From Kribbella antiqua (lineage in GTDB: Bacteria; Actinomycetota; Actinomycetes; Propionibacteriales; Kribbellaceae): a stretch of 64,000 nucleotides of DNA. Both the position numbers and the translations under genes were made by a program. The notes below the pieces were generated by a model. The model was not told the origin of the DNA and made no database searches. It saw only the letters and a list, made by a program, of their open reading frames with translations. The DNA lies in contig NZ_SLWR01000005.1 of assembly GCF_004345665.1 (NCBI RefSeq), forward strand, positions 248,001-312,000, written 5' to 3'. Below are positions 1 to 8,460 of the stretch, piece after piece (position 1 is the first letter of the stretch; every line of letters starts with the position of its first letter).

Positions 1-1
1 G

Positions 2-604
2 GGCGAAGTCGAGTACGAGGTTGCGGCGAAGGAGATGCGGGGGTGGGTCGAGGAGCGGGTCTCGGCGGCGGCGCCGGATCGGTTGTTCTTGCTGAGTCAT
101 CCGCCGGTGATCACGTATGGGCCGCGGACCTCGCCGGCCGATCTGCCTGTGGGTACGCCGACTGTGGCGGTGGATCGAGGCGGATTCGCGACGTACCACG
201 GGCCGGGGCAGTTGGTGGGCTATCTGGTGATCGACCTGAAGCAGCGGGGCCCCGTCGACATCGTGCGATGGGTGGAGAACGGGTTGATCGAGGCGCTCGG
301 GTCGCTCGGGTTTCCGGTCGTACGGCGGGATACGCCGAAGGGGGCGAGCAGTCTGGTCGGGGTGTGGACCGAGGACGGGCGGAAGCTCTGCTCGATCGGG
401 ATGCGGATCCGGCGCGGGGTGACCAGCCACGGCTTCTCGGTGAATGTGGATCCCGACATGTCGGTGTTTCACACGTTCACGAGCTGCGGGTTGCACGACG
501 TGACGATGGTGTCGCTGGCCGAGCTTGCGGCCGAGCGTGGCGTCCCGGTGCCGACGGATGCCGCCGTACGTGACGCGATCGCAAAGTCCTTCGACGCTGC
601 TTGA
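2..604 (+). CDS. lipB: Octanoyl-[acyl-carrier-protein]:protein transferase LipB (5' end outside window)
   Basis: LipB moves the octanoyl group from acyl carrier protein to a lysine of lipoyl domains, the first step of lipoate synthesis in the cytoplasm. The reading frame is open back to base 2, and the residues before the first ATG (base 35) read GEVEYEVAAKEM, which fits the family N-terminus, so the true start is probably outside the window. Counting from the ATG at 35, the family signature RGG followed by TYHGPGQL lies at 48-60, the conserved lysine is in RKLCSIG (K117) and the catalytic cysteine is in FTSCGL (C151). The lipoyl synthase lipA, a usual neighbour, is not seen downstream. Confidence 0.93.
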   Translation, partial: GEVEYEVAAKEMRGWVEERVSAAAPDRLFLLSHPPVITYGPRTSPADLPVGTPTVAVDRGGFATYHGPGQLVGYLVIDLKQRGPVDIVRWVENGLIEALGSLGFPVVRRDTPKGASSLVGVWTEDGRKLCSIGMRIRRGVTSHGFSVNVDPDMSVFHTFTSCGLHDVTMVSLAELAAERGVPVPTDAAVRDAIAKSFDAA

Positions 605-632
605 TCCGGCCGATTGTCGGTAGCCTGCGCCA

Positions 633-1136
633 ATGAGCCACGACAAGCCTGACGGCGAGGACGAGGACGGGCGGATGCCGGCTGACCTCGAGGCTGTGCT
701 GGAGGCGGCCGACGAGGAAGACGCGGAGGAGGCCGACGAAGGGCGGTACGACGCGCCGCCGTTGCCGCCGCTGCTGATTCTGGCCGTGGTCGGGGTGTTG
801 TGCGGGTTCGCGACCATCGCGCTGGTGTGGCTGAGCGAGCGTGGCTGTGAGCGGGTCCGCGACAGCTCGAACTGCGGTGCGCTCGGGCTCCCGCTGCTGG
901 TGCTGATCGTGGTGGTGACGATCGTCCTCGGCGGTCTCGCGCTCAGCCGGCTGGCGATGCCGAATCCCCGGCTGGTGGCGTTCCTCGGGGTCGCGTTCAT
1001 GCTGGTCGTCGTACTCGCGTTTCTGTCCGAGAATCTGTCGTCACCGTGGACGCTGGTCGTCGTACCTGTGCTGACCGCGATCACGTTCCTGCTCGCCAAT
1101 CTCGTCGCCCGACTCCTGGAGCGCGCCGATGCCTGA
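633..1136 (+). CDS. Small integral membrane protein with acidic N-terminus
   Basis: This 167-residue protein has a very acidic soluble N-terminus (residues 1-40, rich in D and E) followed by four predicted membrane segments at about 46-67, 87-106, 113-132 and 139-160. No enzymatic motif is seen and I do not recognise a named family. It starts 28 nt after lipB, and its stop codon overlaps the start of the following CBM9-like gene by 8 nt (ATGCCTGA), so the two are probably translated together. Confidence 0.75.
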   Translation: MSHDKPDGEDEDGRMPADLEAVLEAADEEDAEEADEGRYDAPPLPPLLILAVVGVLCGFATIALVWLSERGCERVRDSSNCGALGLPLLVLIVVVTIVLGGLALSRLAMPNPRLVAFLGVAFMLVVVLAFLSENLSSPWTLVVVPVLTAITFLLANLVARLLERADA

Positions 1137-1830
1137 CCTGCCTGTCTACGACTGCCCGCGTACGCCGACCGCGCCCAACCTGGACGGGTCCTTGACCGAC
1201 CCGGCCTGGAACATCGCGCCCTGGACGACGCCGTTCGTCGACATCACCGGTGCCGGCCCGGCGCCGCGGTTCCGGACCCGGGCGAAGCTGATGTACGACG
1301 ACGAGTACCTCTACGTGGGCGGCCTGCTCGAGGAACCGCACGTGTGGTCGACGATGCGGGAGAAGAACACCAAGCTGTTCGAGGAGAACAACTTCGAGCT
1401 GTTCCTCGACCCGGACGGCGACGGGCTGAACTACTACGAGTTCGAGATCAACCCGCTCGGCACGATCTGGGAGCTCACGCTGCCGAAGCCGTACATCGAC
1501 GGCGGCGTGCCGGTCGATCCGACGAACCTGCCCGGCCTGCGCACGGCGATCGACATCGACGGCACGCTCAACGACCCGTCCGACACCGACACCGGGTGGT
1601 CGGTGGAGATCGCCGTACCGTGGGCCGACCTGGCGCCGTACAACGAAGGCCGGGGGACGCCGCCGGAGCCGGGTGACGAGTGGCGGATGAACCTCATGCG
1701 GTGCCAGTGGCCGCACTCGGTCGACGACGGCACGTACGTGAAGGGCACCGAGGGAGAGTTCTGGGTCTGGTCCCCGCAGTACGTCGTCGACATGCACCGG
1801 CCGGACCGATGGGGCGTACTGCGGTTCTGA
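1129..1830 (+). CDS. Carbohydrate-binding family 9-like protein
   Basis: The 233-residue protein resembles the family 9 carbohydrate-binding-like domain. Visible hallmarks are the N-terminal LDGSLTDPAW, the DDEYLYVGGLLEEPHVW strand, the acidic FLDPDGDGLNYYEFEINP segment and a late WSVEIAVPWADL strand. It has no signal peptide, unlike secreted xylanase-linked CBM9 modules, so it is predicted to be cytoplasmic. The stand-alone single-domain form is known in bacteria but has no defined substrate. It overlaps the preceding membrane protein gene by 8 nt. Confidence 0.82.
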   Translation: MPDLPVYDCPRTPTAPNLDGSLTDPAWNIAPWTTPFVDITGAGPAPRFRTRAKLMYDDEYLYVGGLLEEPHVWSTMREKNTKLFEENNFELFLDPDGDGLNYYEFEINPLGTIWELTLPKPYIDGGVPVDPTNLPGLRTAIDIDGTLNDPSDTDTGWSVEIAVPWADLAPYNEGRGTPPEPGDEWRMNLMRCQWPHSVDDGTYVKGTEGEFWVWSPQYVVDMHRPDRWGVLRF

Positions 1831-1864
1831 CCCGGTGACGTGGCGTCAACACTGCCGGTAGACA

Positions 1865-2800
1865 ATGAGGTACGTGGACTTCGGGGGTGACGACCTGTAC
1901 GACGACCAGGTCGTGAGCGCGATCGAACGCGCCTGTGACACCGACCCCCGGACCGCCCTGCGACTGGTCGCGGAGTACTCGGGCTACTGGTGGTCCCAGG
2001 GGCTGCAGGACGAGGCCGCGGCGGCTGCGGAGCGAGTGCTGAGCATGCTGGGCCGGACCGTGCCTGTCGGGCTGGACGAGGAGTACCTGCTGGCGGTGCT
2101 CCACGGAGCCGCGTCAGCTGAGCAGGAGCAGTTGGAACTCGCCCAGCAGATCGTGGTCGCCACAACGGGACCTTTCCGGTACTCGGTGACCGTGCTGCTG
2201 TGGTCACTCGTGTTCGGGCCGTTCGAGTCCGCCTCGGCCGTGGAAGAGGTACTGGCGCGGAACGAGGACGGCGACGCCTGGACCAGGGCAGCAGTCGAGC
2301 TGTGCCGCGGCTATCCGGGGTTGACCTCTGCCACGCCAGGTGAGGCCGCGCAGGCCTTGCGTACGGCGCTGGGACGCTTCCGGATGCTCGACGACCGCTG
2401 GGGGATGTTCCTGGCGCTGACGGCCCTCAGAGAGATCGTCGACGACCCGGTCGACATCATCAGCGAGGCTCTGGAGCTGGCCGAGAAGCTCCGGGCCGAC
2501 GACGAGTCCGGACTGCTCCTGTGCCAGCGCGGCGAGCTCTACCGCCACCAGGGCGACCTGGACGCGGCCGGTGAGGACTTCAGCTGGGCGCTGGCTCTCG
2601 CTGAGCACGCTGACCTGCCGGAGACCGCTGCCGCCGCCCACATCGGCCTGGCTCGGGTCGCTCGCGGCACTGGCGACCTGCTGACGGCGAGGGAGCACCT
2701 GGCCATTGTGCTGTCGCGCGACTCCGAAGCCCTGGAGGACGCCCGTTACGAGGCCATGCACGAGCTGAATCTGCTGATCAGCTCCGAAGCCTCCGCATAG
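1865..2800 (+). CDS. TPR-like repeat protein, resembles the C-terminal half of a large regulator
   Basis: This 311-residue protein is alpha-helical and Ala/Leu/Glu-rich, with tetratricopeptide-like helix pairs from about residue 135 onward, for example around GELYRHQGDLDAAGEDFSWA and HIGLARVARGTGDLLTAREH. The N-terminal stretch AEYSGYWWSQGLQDEAAAAAERVL resembles the helical region after the ATPase domain of AfsR/SARP- or LuxR-type regulators, but no DNA-binding or nucleotide-binding domain is present. It may be a stand-alone scaffold or a remnant of such a regulator. It begins 34 nt after the CBM9-like gene. Function unknown. Confidence 0.72.
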   Translation: MRYVDFGGDDLYDDQVVSAIERACDTDPRTALRLVAEYSGYWWSQGLQDEAAAAAERVLSMLGRTVPVGLDEEYLLAVLHGAASAEQEQLELAQQIVVATTGPFRYSVTVLLWSLVFGPFESASAVEEVLARNEDGDAWTRAAVELCRGYPGLTSATPGEAAQALRTALGRFRMLDDRWGMFLALTALREIVDDPVDIISEALELAEKLRADDESGLLLCQRGELYRHQGDLDAAGEDFSWALALAEHADLPETAAAAHIGLARVARGTGDLLTAREHLAIVLSRDSEALEDARYEAMHELNLLISSEASA

Positions 2801-2835
2801 TGCCTCGGCACACCTCGGAGTAGGGCCGCGGAACA

Positions 2836-2855
2836 CCTGTGGCAGTGGCCACAGG
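2836..2855. other. Small hairpin between TPR gene and scoA
   Basis: CCTGTGGC and GCCACAGG form an 8-bp perfect stem with a 4-nt loop, 36 nt after the TPR gene stop and 80 nt before the scoA start. There is no T tract. It could be a weak terminator or a leader structure for scoAB. Confidence 0.35.
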
Positions 2856-2934
2856 AGGTGGCTATCGCCTGACTCGTGGCTGGCTGGTTAGAGTCGAGAC
2901 GACCCAGCCCACGACACTGCAACGGAGCAGCCGG

Positions 2935-3723
2935 ATGGACAAGACGTACGACTCGCCGCAAGCCGCGGTCGACGACATCGGGGACGGCGCGAGCCTCGCG
3001 GTCGGCGGCTTCGGGCTGTGCGGAAACCCGATGGAGCTGATCAGCGCGCTGCACGACAAGGGGGTGACCGGGCTGAGCGTCGTCTCGAACAACTGCGGTG
3101 TCGACGACTGGGGCCTCGGGATCCTGCTGGCGGACAAGCGGATCGCCAAGATGACGTCGTCGTACGTCGGGGAGAACAAGGAGTTCGCCCGGCAGTTCCT
3201 GTCCGGTGAACTCGAGGTGGAACTGACGCCGCAGGGCACGCTGGCCGAGAAGCTGCGGGCCGGCGGCTGCGGGATCGCCGCCTTCTTCACCCTGGCCGGC
3301 GTCGGCACCCAGGTCGCCGAGGGCGGGCTGCCGCAGAAGTACAACGCCGACGGCTCGGTCGCGAAGGCATCGGAGCCCAAGGAGACCCGGGAGATCGACG
3401 GTACGACGTACGTGCTGGAGCACTCCATCACGACCGACTTCGGCCTGGTGCACGCGCTGAAGGGCGACACACACGGCAACCTGGTGTTCGACCGGAGCGC
3501 GCGGAACTTCAACCCGCTGGCCGCGATGGCCGGGCGGATCACCATCGCTCAGGTGGAGGAGCTGGTCCAGCCTGGTGAGCTGGACCCGGACGAGATCCAC
3601 CTGCCCGGTGTCTACGTCCAGCGTGTGGTTGCCGTTGGCAAGGACATCGAGAAGCGGATCGAGAAGCGCACGGTGCAACCCCGCGAGGCCTACGAAGCCG
3701 CGCGCGAGAAGCTGGAGGCCTGA
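2935..3723 (+). CDS. scoA: 3-oxoacid CoA-transferase subunit A
   Basis: Subunit A of the CoA transferase that moves CoA from succinyl-CoA to a 3-oxoacid such as acetoacetate, feeding ketone-body and short-chain acid use. The 262-residue chain carries the glycine-rich GGFGLCGNP loop (about 24-32) and the [12 protein letters not shown] and [11 protein letters not shown] segments of class I CoA transferases. The frame is open further upstream, but the family N-terminus begins at MDKTYDSP, so the ATG at 2935 is chosen. scoB starts 1 nt after its stop (TGA-g-ATG), so the two subunits are translationally linked. Confidence 0.93.
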   Translation: MDKTYDSPQAAVDDIGDGASLAVGGFGLCGNPMELISALHDKGVTGLSVVSNNCGVDDWGLGILLADKRIAKMTSSYVGENKEFARQFLSGELEVELTPQGTLAEKLRAGGCGIAAFFTLAGVGTQVAEGGLPQKYNADGSVAKASEPKETREIDGTTYVLEHSITTDFGLVHALKGDTHGNLVFDRSARNFNPLAAMAGRITIAQVEELVQPGELDPDEIHLPGVYVQRVVAVGKDIEKRIEKRTVQPREAYEAAREKLEA

Positions 3724-3724
3724 G

Positions 3725-4354
3725 ATGCCACTCACCCGTGAGCAGATGGCCGCCCGCGCCGCCGCCGAGCTGGAGGACGGCTCGTACGTCAACCTCGGCA
3801 TCGGCCTGCCGACCCTGGTGCCGAACTACATCCCGGACGGCGTCACCGTCGTCCTGCAGAGCGAGAACGGCATCCTCGGCGTCGGCCCGTACCCGGTCGA
3901 GGGCGAGGAGGACCCGGACCTGATCAACGCCGGCAAGGAGACGGTCACGACGTTGCCGGGGGCATCGTTCTTCGACTCGTCGCTGTCGTTCGGGATGATC
4001 CGCGGCGGGGCGATCGACGCGGCCATCCTGGGCGCCATGCAGGTGTCGGCCAAGGGCGACCTGTCGAACTGGATGATCCCGGGCAAGATGGTCAAGGGCA
4101 TGGGCGGCGCGATGGACCTGGTGCACGGCGCCAAGAAGGTGATCGTGCTGATGGAGCACGTCGCCAAGGACGGTTCGCACAAGATCCTCGAGGAGTGCGA
4201 CCTGCCCTACACCGGCCGCGGCGTGGTCAACCGGATCATCACCGACTTGGCCGTCCTCGACGTCACCGACGACGGCCTGCAGCTGGTCGAGCTCGCCGAC
4301 GGCGTCACCTTCGACGACCTCCAGTCCAAGACCGGCGCCCCGATCAAGCAGTAA
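3725..4354 (+). CDS. scoB: 3-oxoacid CoA-transferase subunit B
   Basis: Subunit B carries the active-site glutamate of the 3-oxoacid CoA-transferase heterodimer. The SENG motif at residues 46-49 holds the glutamate (E47) that forms the glutamyl-CoA thioester, and the downstream [14 protein letters not shown] and GMGGAMDLV segments are typical. The 209-residue length is normal for the subunit. The frame is open further upstream inside scoA, but the ATG at 3725, one base after the scoA stop, gives the family N-terminus [13 protein letters not shown]. Confidence 0.94.
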   Translation: MPLTREQMAARAAAELEDGSYVNLGIGLPTLVPNYIPDGVTVVLQSENGILGVGPYPVEGEEDPDLINAGKETVTTLPGASFFDSSLSFGMIRGGAIDAAILGAMQVSAKGDLSNWMIPGKMVKGMGGAMDLVHGAKKVIVLMEHVAKDGSHKILEECDLPYTGRGVVNRIITDLAVLDVTDDGLQLVELADGVTFDDLQSKTGAPIKQ

Positions 4355-4495
4355 GCTGGCAGGCGCGCCGCTGTCACGGTCGTGAACCTGTCGGTCCTCA
4401 AGAACGGCCGGGCCAAGGCGATCCGCTTCTCCACCCTGACCGCCATCTGCGAGGCACTGAACTGCCAGCCGGGAGACCTGCTGCAAATCAGCTGA
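4355..4495 (+). pseudogene. Decayed XRE-family HTH regulator, C-terminal remnant
   Basis: Directly after the scoB stop the same frame reads VTVVNLSVLKNGRAKAIRF followed by STLTAICEALNCQPGDLLQIS and a stop. This is the recognition-helix and C-terminal part of small XRE-type (YozG-like) regulators, which are usually about 70 residues long. The first half of the HTH is missing, and the only possible start inside is a GTG at 4382 that would leave 37 residues and half a domain. It is read as a truncated gene. Its end overlaps the stop of the convergent hydrolase by 8 nt (4488-4495). Confidence 0.7.
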
Positions 4496-5753
4496 TGTAC
4501 GTCGTCTCTGGCAACGCACGGCTCCAGTCGAAGGCCTTGCCGCGCAGGTGCTGGTCGAAGAAAGCCGGGATGTAGGTCCGGAGCGAGCGGAGAATGCGGT
4601 CGGGATCGACGGTGCCGACCGTGTTCGCGACCAGCTCCGGTGGGACGGTGAAGAAGCGCTGGAACCAGGGGATGAGCGCTTGGTGGTCGATGAACGTGTA
4701 ATGCATTCCGTCCGGCACATTGATATCTCGCTTCCAGCCGGTGGAGTGGTCCCAGTACAAGCCCCAGGACCGTTCGGTCAAGTGAGTCTGTGGTTGCCCG
4801 CCCGGAGCGGTCCCGCCCGCGCCCAGGAACAGAAAGGCGCGATCGGTGCCGTGGGCAACAGTCGGGCAGTCGGCCGGATCGGGATAGCCGTAGGCGAGCG
4901 TGCCGTCCATGTCGATCCCGGCCGTCACGCGCGGATCGACATCCATGACGTCCGCCGAGGTGATGCCACCGGCCGAGTGCCCGAACGCGCCGATCCGGTC
5001 AAGGTCGAGGATGTCGCCGAGCCCAGCCGGCAGGCGACGATGCCCGGCGTCGGGGTTGTCGCCGTACGTGAGTCTGGTGATCGCCTCCAGGACGAAGCGG
5101 ACGTCGGCGACGCGGGATTCCCTGGCCAGCAAGGCGTATGAGCCCAGTGGCAGAGCCTGCACCTCGAGCCGCCCGCCGGGGAACTCGACGCCGGCGACCT
5201 CGAAGGTGTGGTCGACGGTGATCACGACGTACCCACGGCTTGCGAGCTCCGCGACCATGATCGACCCGAGCCCTCGCGGTACGCCGAACCCCGGTGAGAA
5301 CAGCACGATCGGTCGCCGGCCCCAACTCCGGCTCACCGGCGCGAGCAGACCCGCGTGACTGCGTGCGCCGACCCAGTCGACCGCATCCACCGGTTGCTGC
5401 AGCGCGACGGCCGCATCCTCGGCGTACATCCTGGCGGTCAGCGGCGGCAGGTACGGCGCTCGCTCGCCCGTGCCGGACGCCGGATACCAGACGCTGATCA
5501 TCAGCTCGCGTGGTCGACCCGGCTTGTAGGGATCGTCTCGCCGCTGGTCGACCAGGTGCAGCTCCGTGGTCCCGACCGGGAATGGACCGGTCGGCCGTGG
5601 CAGGCGAATGGGCACCGGCGCACGGCGGGAAGTGGCTTCGGCGAACGGGACTGCTGAGGCAGGCCCGGCGAGCGAGACCGCAGGACTGAGGAATGCGCCG
5701 CCAACGGCACCGAGGAGAAGTCTTCGCGTGAGCATGGGCCGACTCTTTCGCAC
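4488..5753 (-). CDS. Secreted alpha/beta hydrolase, PAF-acetylhydrolase/lipase-like
   Basis: A 421-residue export-signal protein. The N-terminus has paired arginines (LTRRLLLGAVGG, residues 8-19) and a hydrophobic run ending near PASA, consistent with Tat or Sec export. The fold is an alpha/beta hydrolase of the platelet-activating-factor acetylhydrolase-like group: a nucleophile elbow GHSAGG with S260, a probable acid in GIDMDG (D281 or D283) and a histidine in MHYTF (H351). The natural substrate is unknown; lipids or polyesters are possible for this family. The gene is divergent from the PfkB kinase, with about 70 nt between them. Confidence 0.82.
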   Translation of the reverse strand: MRKSRPMLTRRLLLGAVGGAFLSPAVSLAGPASAVPFAEATSRRAPVPIRLPRPTGPFPVGTTELHLVDQRRDDPYKPGRPRELMISVWYPASGTGERAPYLPPLTARMYAEDAAVALQQPVDAVDWVGARSHAGLLAPVSRSWGRRPIVLFSPGFGVPRGLGSIMVAELASRGYVVITVDHTFEVAGVEFPGGRLEVQALPLGSYALLARESRVADVRFVLEAITRLTYGDNPDAGHRRLPAGLGDILDLDRIGAFGHSAGGITSADVMDVDPRVTAGIDMDGTLAYGYPDPADCPTVAHGTDRAFLFLGAGGTAPGGQPQTHLTERSWGLYWDHSTGWKRDINVPDGMHYTFIDHQALIPWFQRFFTVPPELVANTVGTVDPDRILRSLRTYIPAFFDQHLRGKAFDWSRALPETTYIS

Positions 5754-5821
5754 CGGTCCCGGCGCGCACCTCCCACGAAAGGAAGGTGGAACCCCTGTCG
5801 AAAGTCAGGTATACGAGACGC

Positions 5822-6724
5822 ATGGATTTGGACGTGTTCGTGATTGGTGGAGTCGGAGTCGACACGATTGTTCGGGTACCGGGATTGCCGCTCAAGGATG
5901 TGGAGACGATCCGGGTAGAGCCGATCGAGACCTACGTCGCCCACACCGGGCACGGCGTGACCTTGGGATGTCACCTGCTCGGTATGCACGCAGGTCTCGC
6001 CGACGTTATCGGCGACGACGACGAAGGCCACCGGATCCGGCGCCTGTACGACGAACTGCGCATGCCGCTGCACGTCGCGATCCACCCGAGCGGCACGCGG
6101 CACTCAGTCAACCTGGTCTCCCCGGACGGACGCCGAATGTCCCTGTACGACGCGCGCCACCCGGCCGGGCTCGTCGTCGACCCGGATCTGTGGCGGACGA
6201 ACGTCGTCCGGGCGCGGCATGTGCATGTCTCGATCATGGACTTCGCCCGGCACGCGTTGGCCGACGCAGTAGCCGCGGACTGCACCGTCTCCACGGACCT
6301 GCACGACTGGGACGGCCGGAACGACTACCACAAGGACTTCGCGACGGCCGCCGACATCGTCTTCGTCTCCACGAGTCAGCTCCCGCCGGACGCTGTCGAC
6401 TGGATCTTCAAGAACGGCCGCGCCGAGGTCGTCGTCGCGATGTCTGGAGCCGACGGCAGTTACCTGCATATCCGCGACCAAGCCCCACAGCACATTCCGC
6501 CCGTGAAGCTGTCCAACCGTCCGGTCGTCGACAGCAACGGCGCCGGTGACGCCTACGTCGCGGCCTTCCTCGCCCGCTATCTCGACGGCGTCAGCTGGTA
6601 CGAGGCCGCCCTGGCCGGCTCGATCGCCGGCGCCTGGGCCTGCGGCTCCCCCGGCACCCACACCGACCTGATCACGGCCGAGGAACTGGCCGCTCGCAGT
6701 CAGCCGCGAGCCATCGGCGGGTAG
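5822..6724 (+). CDS. PfkB-family carbohydrate/nucleoside kinase
   Basis: A 300-residue sugar or nucleoside kinase of the ribokinase family. The N-terminus FVIGGVGVDTIVRVPGLP is the first PfkB signature region, and DSNGAGDAYVAAFL at about 237-250 is the second signature with the anion-hole GAGD and catalytic base D243. In most relatives the second residue of this motif is T; here it is S. The ATG at 5822 places the beta strand at the very N-terminus. A GTG at 5786 with an AAAGGAAG ribosome site is an alternative that would add 12 residues. Substrate not predictable. Its 3' end overlaps the convergent NUDIX gene by 25 nt. Confidence 0.86.
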   Translation: MDLDVFVIGGVGVDTIVRVPGLPLKDVETIRVEPIETYVAHTGHGVTLGCHLLGMHAGLADVIGDDDEGHRIRRLYDELRMPLHVAIHPSGTRHSVNLVSPDGRRMSLYDARHPAGLVVDPDLWRTNVVRARHVHVSIMDFARHALADAVAADCTVSTDLHDWDGRNDYHKDFATAADIVFVSTSQLPPDAVDWIFKNGRAEVVVAMSGADGSYLHIRDQAPQHIPPVKLSNRPVVDSNGAGDAYVAAFLARYLDGVSWYEAALAGSIAGAWACGSPGTHTDLITAEELAARSQPRAIGG

Positions 6725-7383
6725 AGGATGGTGGCGCTGCCGCGGCGGAAGAGCTGGGCAGGGCGGCCGCCGTCGCGGGTGGTGGTCGCACCGACCGGCT
6801 CGACGAAGTCGGGGGTCTTGGTGACCTTGCGGTGGAAGTTGCGCGGATCGAGCGGCGTACCCCAGACCGCTTCGTAGACCCCGCGAAGCTCTGAGATGGT
6901 GAACTCGGGCGGGCAGAACGCGCTCGCCAGCGGGGAGTACTCGAGCTTGGCGCGGGCGCGCTCGACGCCGTCGGACAGGATCCGGTGGTGGTCGAAGGCC
7001 AGCCGGCCGGGATCGTCGAGAACCTCGGCGGCGGCAACCCAGCTCGCCGAAGCGGCGTCCGACCCCGCGACCGGCGCGGGCAGATCAGGCACCAGGGCCA
7101 GATAGGCGACGCTGACGACCCGACCTCGCGGGTCGCGGTGCGGAGCGCCGTACGTCGCGACTTGCTCGAGGTGGATGCGGTCCGAGGACAGGCCGGTCTC
7201 CTCCGCGAGCTCACGCCGCGCGGAGTCCTCCAGGTCCTCGTCGGGCCGAACGAAGCCACCCGGCAGCGCCCAGCGGCCCTTGTACGGCGCAATGCCGCGG
7301 CGGATCAGCAACACCTGCAGCGCGCCCTCGCGGACGGTCAGGATGACCAGATCGGTGGCCAGGCCGAGCGGCTCGAAGTCCAT
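6700..7383 (-). CDS. NUDIX-domain transcriptional regulator, NrtR-like
   Basis: A 227-residue protein with an N-terminal NUDIX domain and a C-terminal winged-helix-like half (KLEYSPLASAFCPPEFTISELRGVYEAVWG, then DPRNFHRKV), the arrangement of NrtR regulators, which sense ADP-ribose and related NAD metabolites and repress NAD genes. The NUDIX box is complete: G43-x5-E49-x7-R57-E58-L59-x-E61-E62-x-G64-L65. Many NrtR proteins have lost this catalytic pattern, so hydrolase activity may be retained. It is divergent from an SPFH/NAD-kinase-like operon across two identical-type palindromes, which are probable binding sites. A longer start at 7404 would lie inside the first palindrome, so 7383 is preferred. 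Confidence 0.85.
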   Translation of the reverse strand: MDFEPLGLATDLVILTVREGALQVLLIRRGIAPYKGRWALPGGFVRPDEDLEDSARRELAEETGLSSDRIHLEQVATYGAPHRDPRGRVVSVAYLALVPDLPAPVAGSDAASASWVAAAEVLDDPGRLAFDHHRILSDGVERARAKLEYSPLASAFCPPEFTISELRGVYEAVWGTPLDPRNFHRKVTKTPDFVEPVGATTTRDGGRPAQLFRRGSATILYPPMARG

Positions 7384-7397
7384 GCATCGGAGTCTAA

Positions 7398-7412
7398 TCG
7401 TCATCTTGACGA
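7398..7412. promoter_or_regulatory. Palindromic operator 1, TCGTCA-N3-TGACGA
   Basis: TCGTCA tct TGACGA is a perfect 6-bp inverted repeat with a 3-nt spacer. It lies 15 nt upstream of the NUDIX-regulator start and 52 nt upstream of the SPFH gene. A second copy with the same arms lies 34 bp away. Confidence 0.8.
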
Positions 7413-7431
7413 GAAGTCATCCAACCCCTTA

Positions 7432-7446
7432 TCGTCAAAGTGACGA
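7432..7446. promoter_or_regulatory. Palindromic operator 2, TCGTCA-N3-TGACGA
   Basis: TCGTCA aag TGACGA repeats the arms of the site at 7398-7412 with a different 3-nt spacer. It ends 18 nt before the SPFH start codon and sits just upstream of its ribosome site, where a bound repressor would block the SPFH/NAD-kinase-like operon. The NUDIX-type regulator encoded next door is the likely ligand. Confidence 0.8.
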
Positions 7447-7464
7447 CAAAGAGGAGAAGAAGAG

Positions 7465-8460
7465 ATGGCAGACATCACCCGGTTCCGCTTCATCAGCCAC
7501 CTGCGGGCCAACCCGACCACCCACGTGCGGCACCTGCGCAATGGCAAGCTCGCCCACGACGGCGCCGGTCAGGCGTTCTGGTTCCGCGCGCTGAACTCGT
7601 CGCTGAGCGAGGTCCCGATCGACGACCGCGAGCAGCCGCTGCTGTTCCACGGCCGCACCCAGGACTTCCAGGACGTGGCGGTGCAGGCGACGGTGACGTA
7701 CCGCGTGACCGATCCGGCTCTAGCCGCAGCCCGGCTGGACTTCGGCATCGACCCGGACACCGGGATGTGGCGGGCGACGCCGCTCGAGCAGCTCGGCGGT
7801 CTGCTGACCGAGCTCGCACAGCAGACAGCACTCGACCTGCTGGCGCGGATGAGTCTGACCGAGGCATTGTCCGAGGGCATGACGGCGCTACGCCAGGCGG
7901 TTGGCAACGGGCTGCGTGAGGATCAGCGCCTGACCGGCCTGGGCATCGGTGTCGAGGATGTGCGCGTGGTCGCCGTACGGGCTGAGCGGGACGTGGAGAA
8001 GGCATTGCAGACTCCGACCCGGGAGATGGTGCAGCAGGCGGCGGACAAGGCGACGTACGAGCGTCGTGCGATGGCAGTCGAGCGGGAACGGTCGATCGCC
8101 GAGAACGAGCTGCAGAACCAGATCGAGCTGGCCCGGCGTGAGGAGCAGCTGGTCAACCAGCGCGGTCAGAACGAGCGCCTCCGGGCTACCGAGGCGGCCG
8201 CTGCCGGACAGATCGAGACGCAGGCTACGGCTGGGCGCAAGCGTGCGCTGAGTGAGGCCGAGGCGGACGCCAAGCGGGTCATCGGTGCGGCTGAGGCCGC
8301 AGCGGAGAAGGCTCTGCTGGAGGCGTACGCCGAGCTGGACCAGGGGATGATCCTCGCTCTGGCAATCAAGCAGGGCGCCCTGCCGGAGATCGGGACGCTG
8401 AACCTGACGCCGGACCTGATCACGCCGCTGCTGACCAAGCTGACCGCTGGGGAGCAGTGA
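7465..8460 (+). CDS. SPFH (band 7/stomatin-like) domain protein
   Basis: A 331-residue SPFH-domain protein. Residues about 15-190 have the SPFH pattern (DVAVQATVTYRVTDPA, then LGIGVEDVRVVAVRAERDVEKALQ), and about 185-290 form a charged Ala/Glu/Arg coiled coil (RAMAVERERSIAENELQNQI, EAEADAKRVIGAAEAAAEKA). SPFH proteins oligomerise into membrane-associated rings, but this one has no N-terminal transmembrane segment or acylation cysteine, so it is soluble or needs a partner. A strong GAGGAG ribosome site precedes the ATG. Its stop overlaps the next gene's ATG by one base (TGATG), so it is coupled to the NAD-kinase-like gene. Twin palindromes upstream suggest control by the NUDIX regulator. Confidence 0.88.
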   Translation: MADITRFRFISHLRANPTTHVRHLRNGKLAHDGAGQAFWFRALNSSLSEVPIDDREQPLLFHGRTQDFQDVAVQATVTYRVTDPALAAARLDFGIDPDTGMWRATPLEQLGGLLTELAQQTALDLLARMSLTEALSEGMTALRQAVGNGLREDQRLTGLGIGVEDVRVVAVRAERDVEKALQTPTREMVQQAADKATYERRAMAVERERSIAENELQNQIELARREEQLVNQRGQNERLRATEAAAAGQIETQATAGRKRALSEAEADAKRVIGAAEAAAEKALLEAYAELDQGMILALAIKQGALPEIGTLNLTPDLITPLLTKLTAGEQ

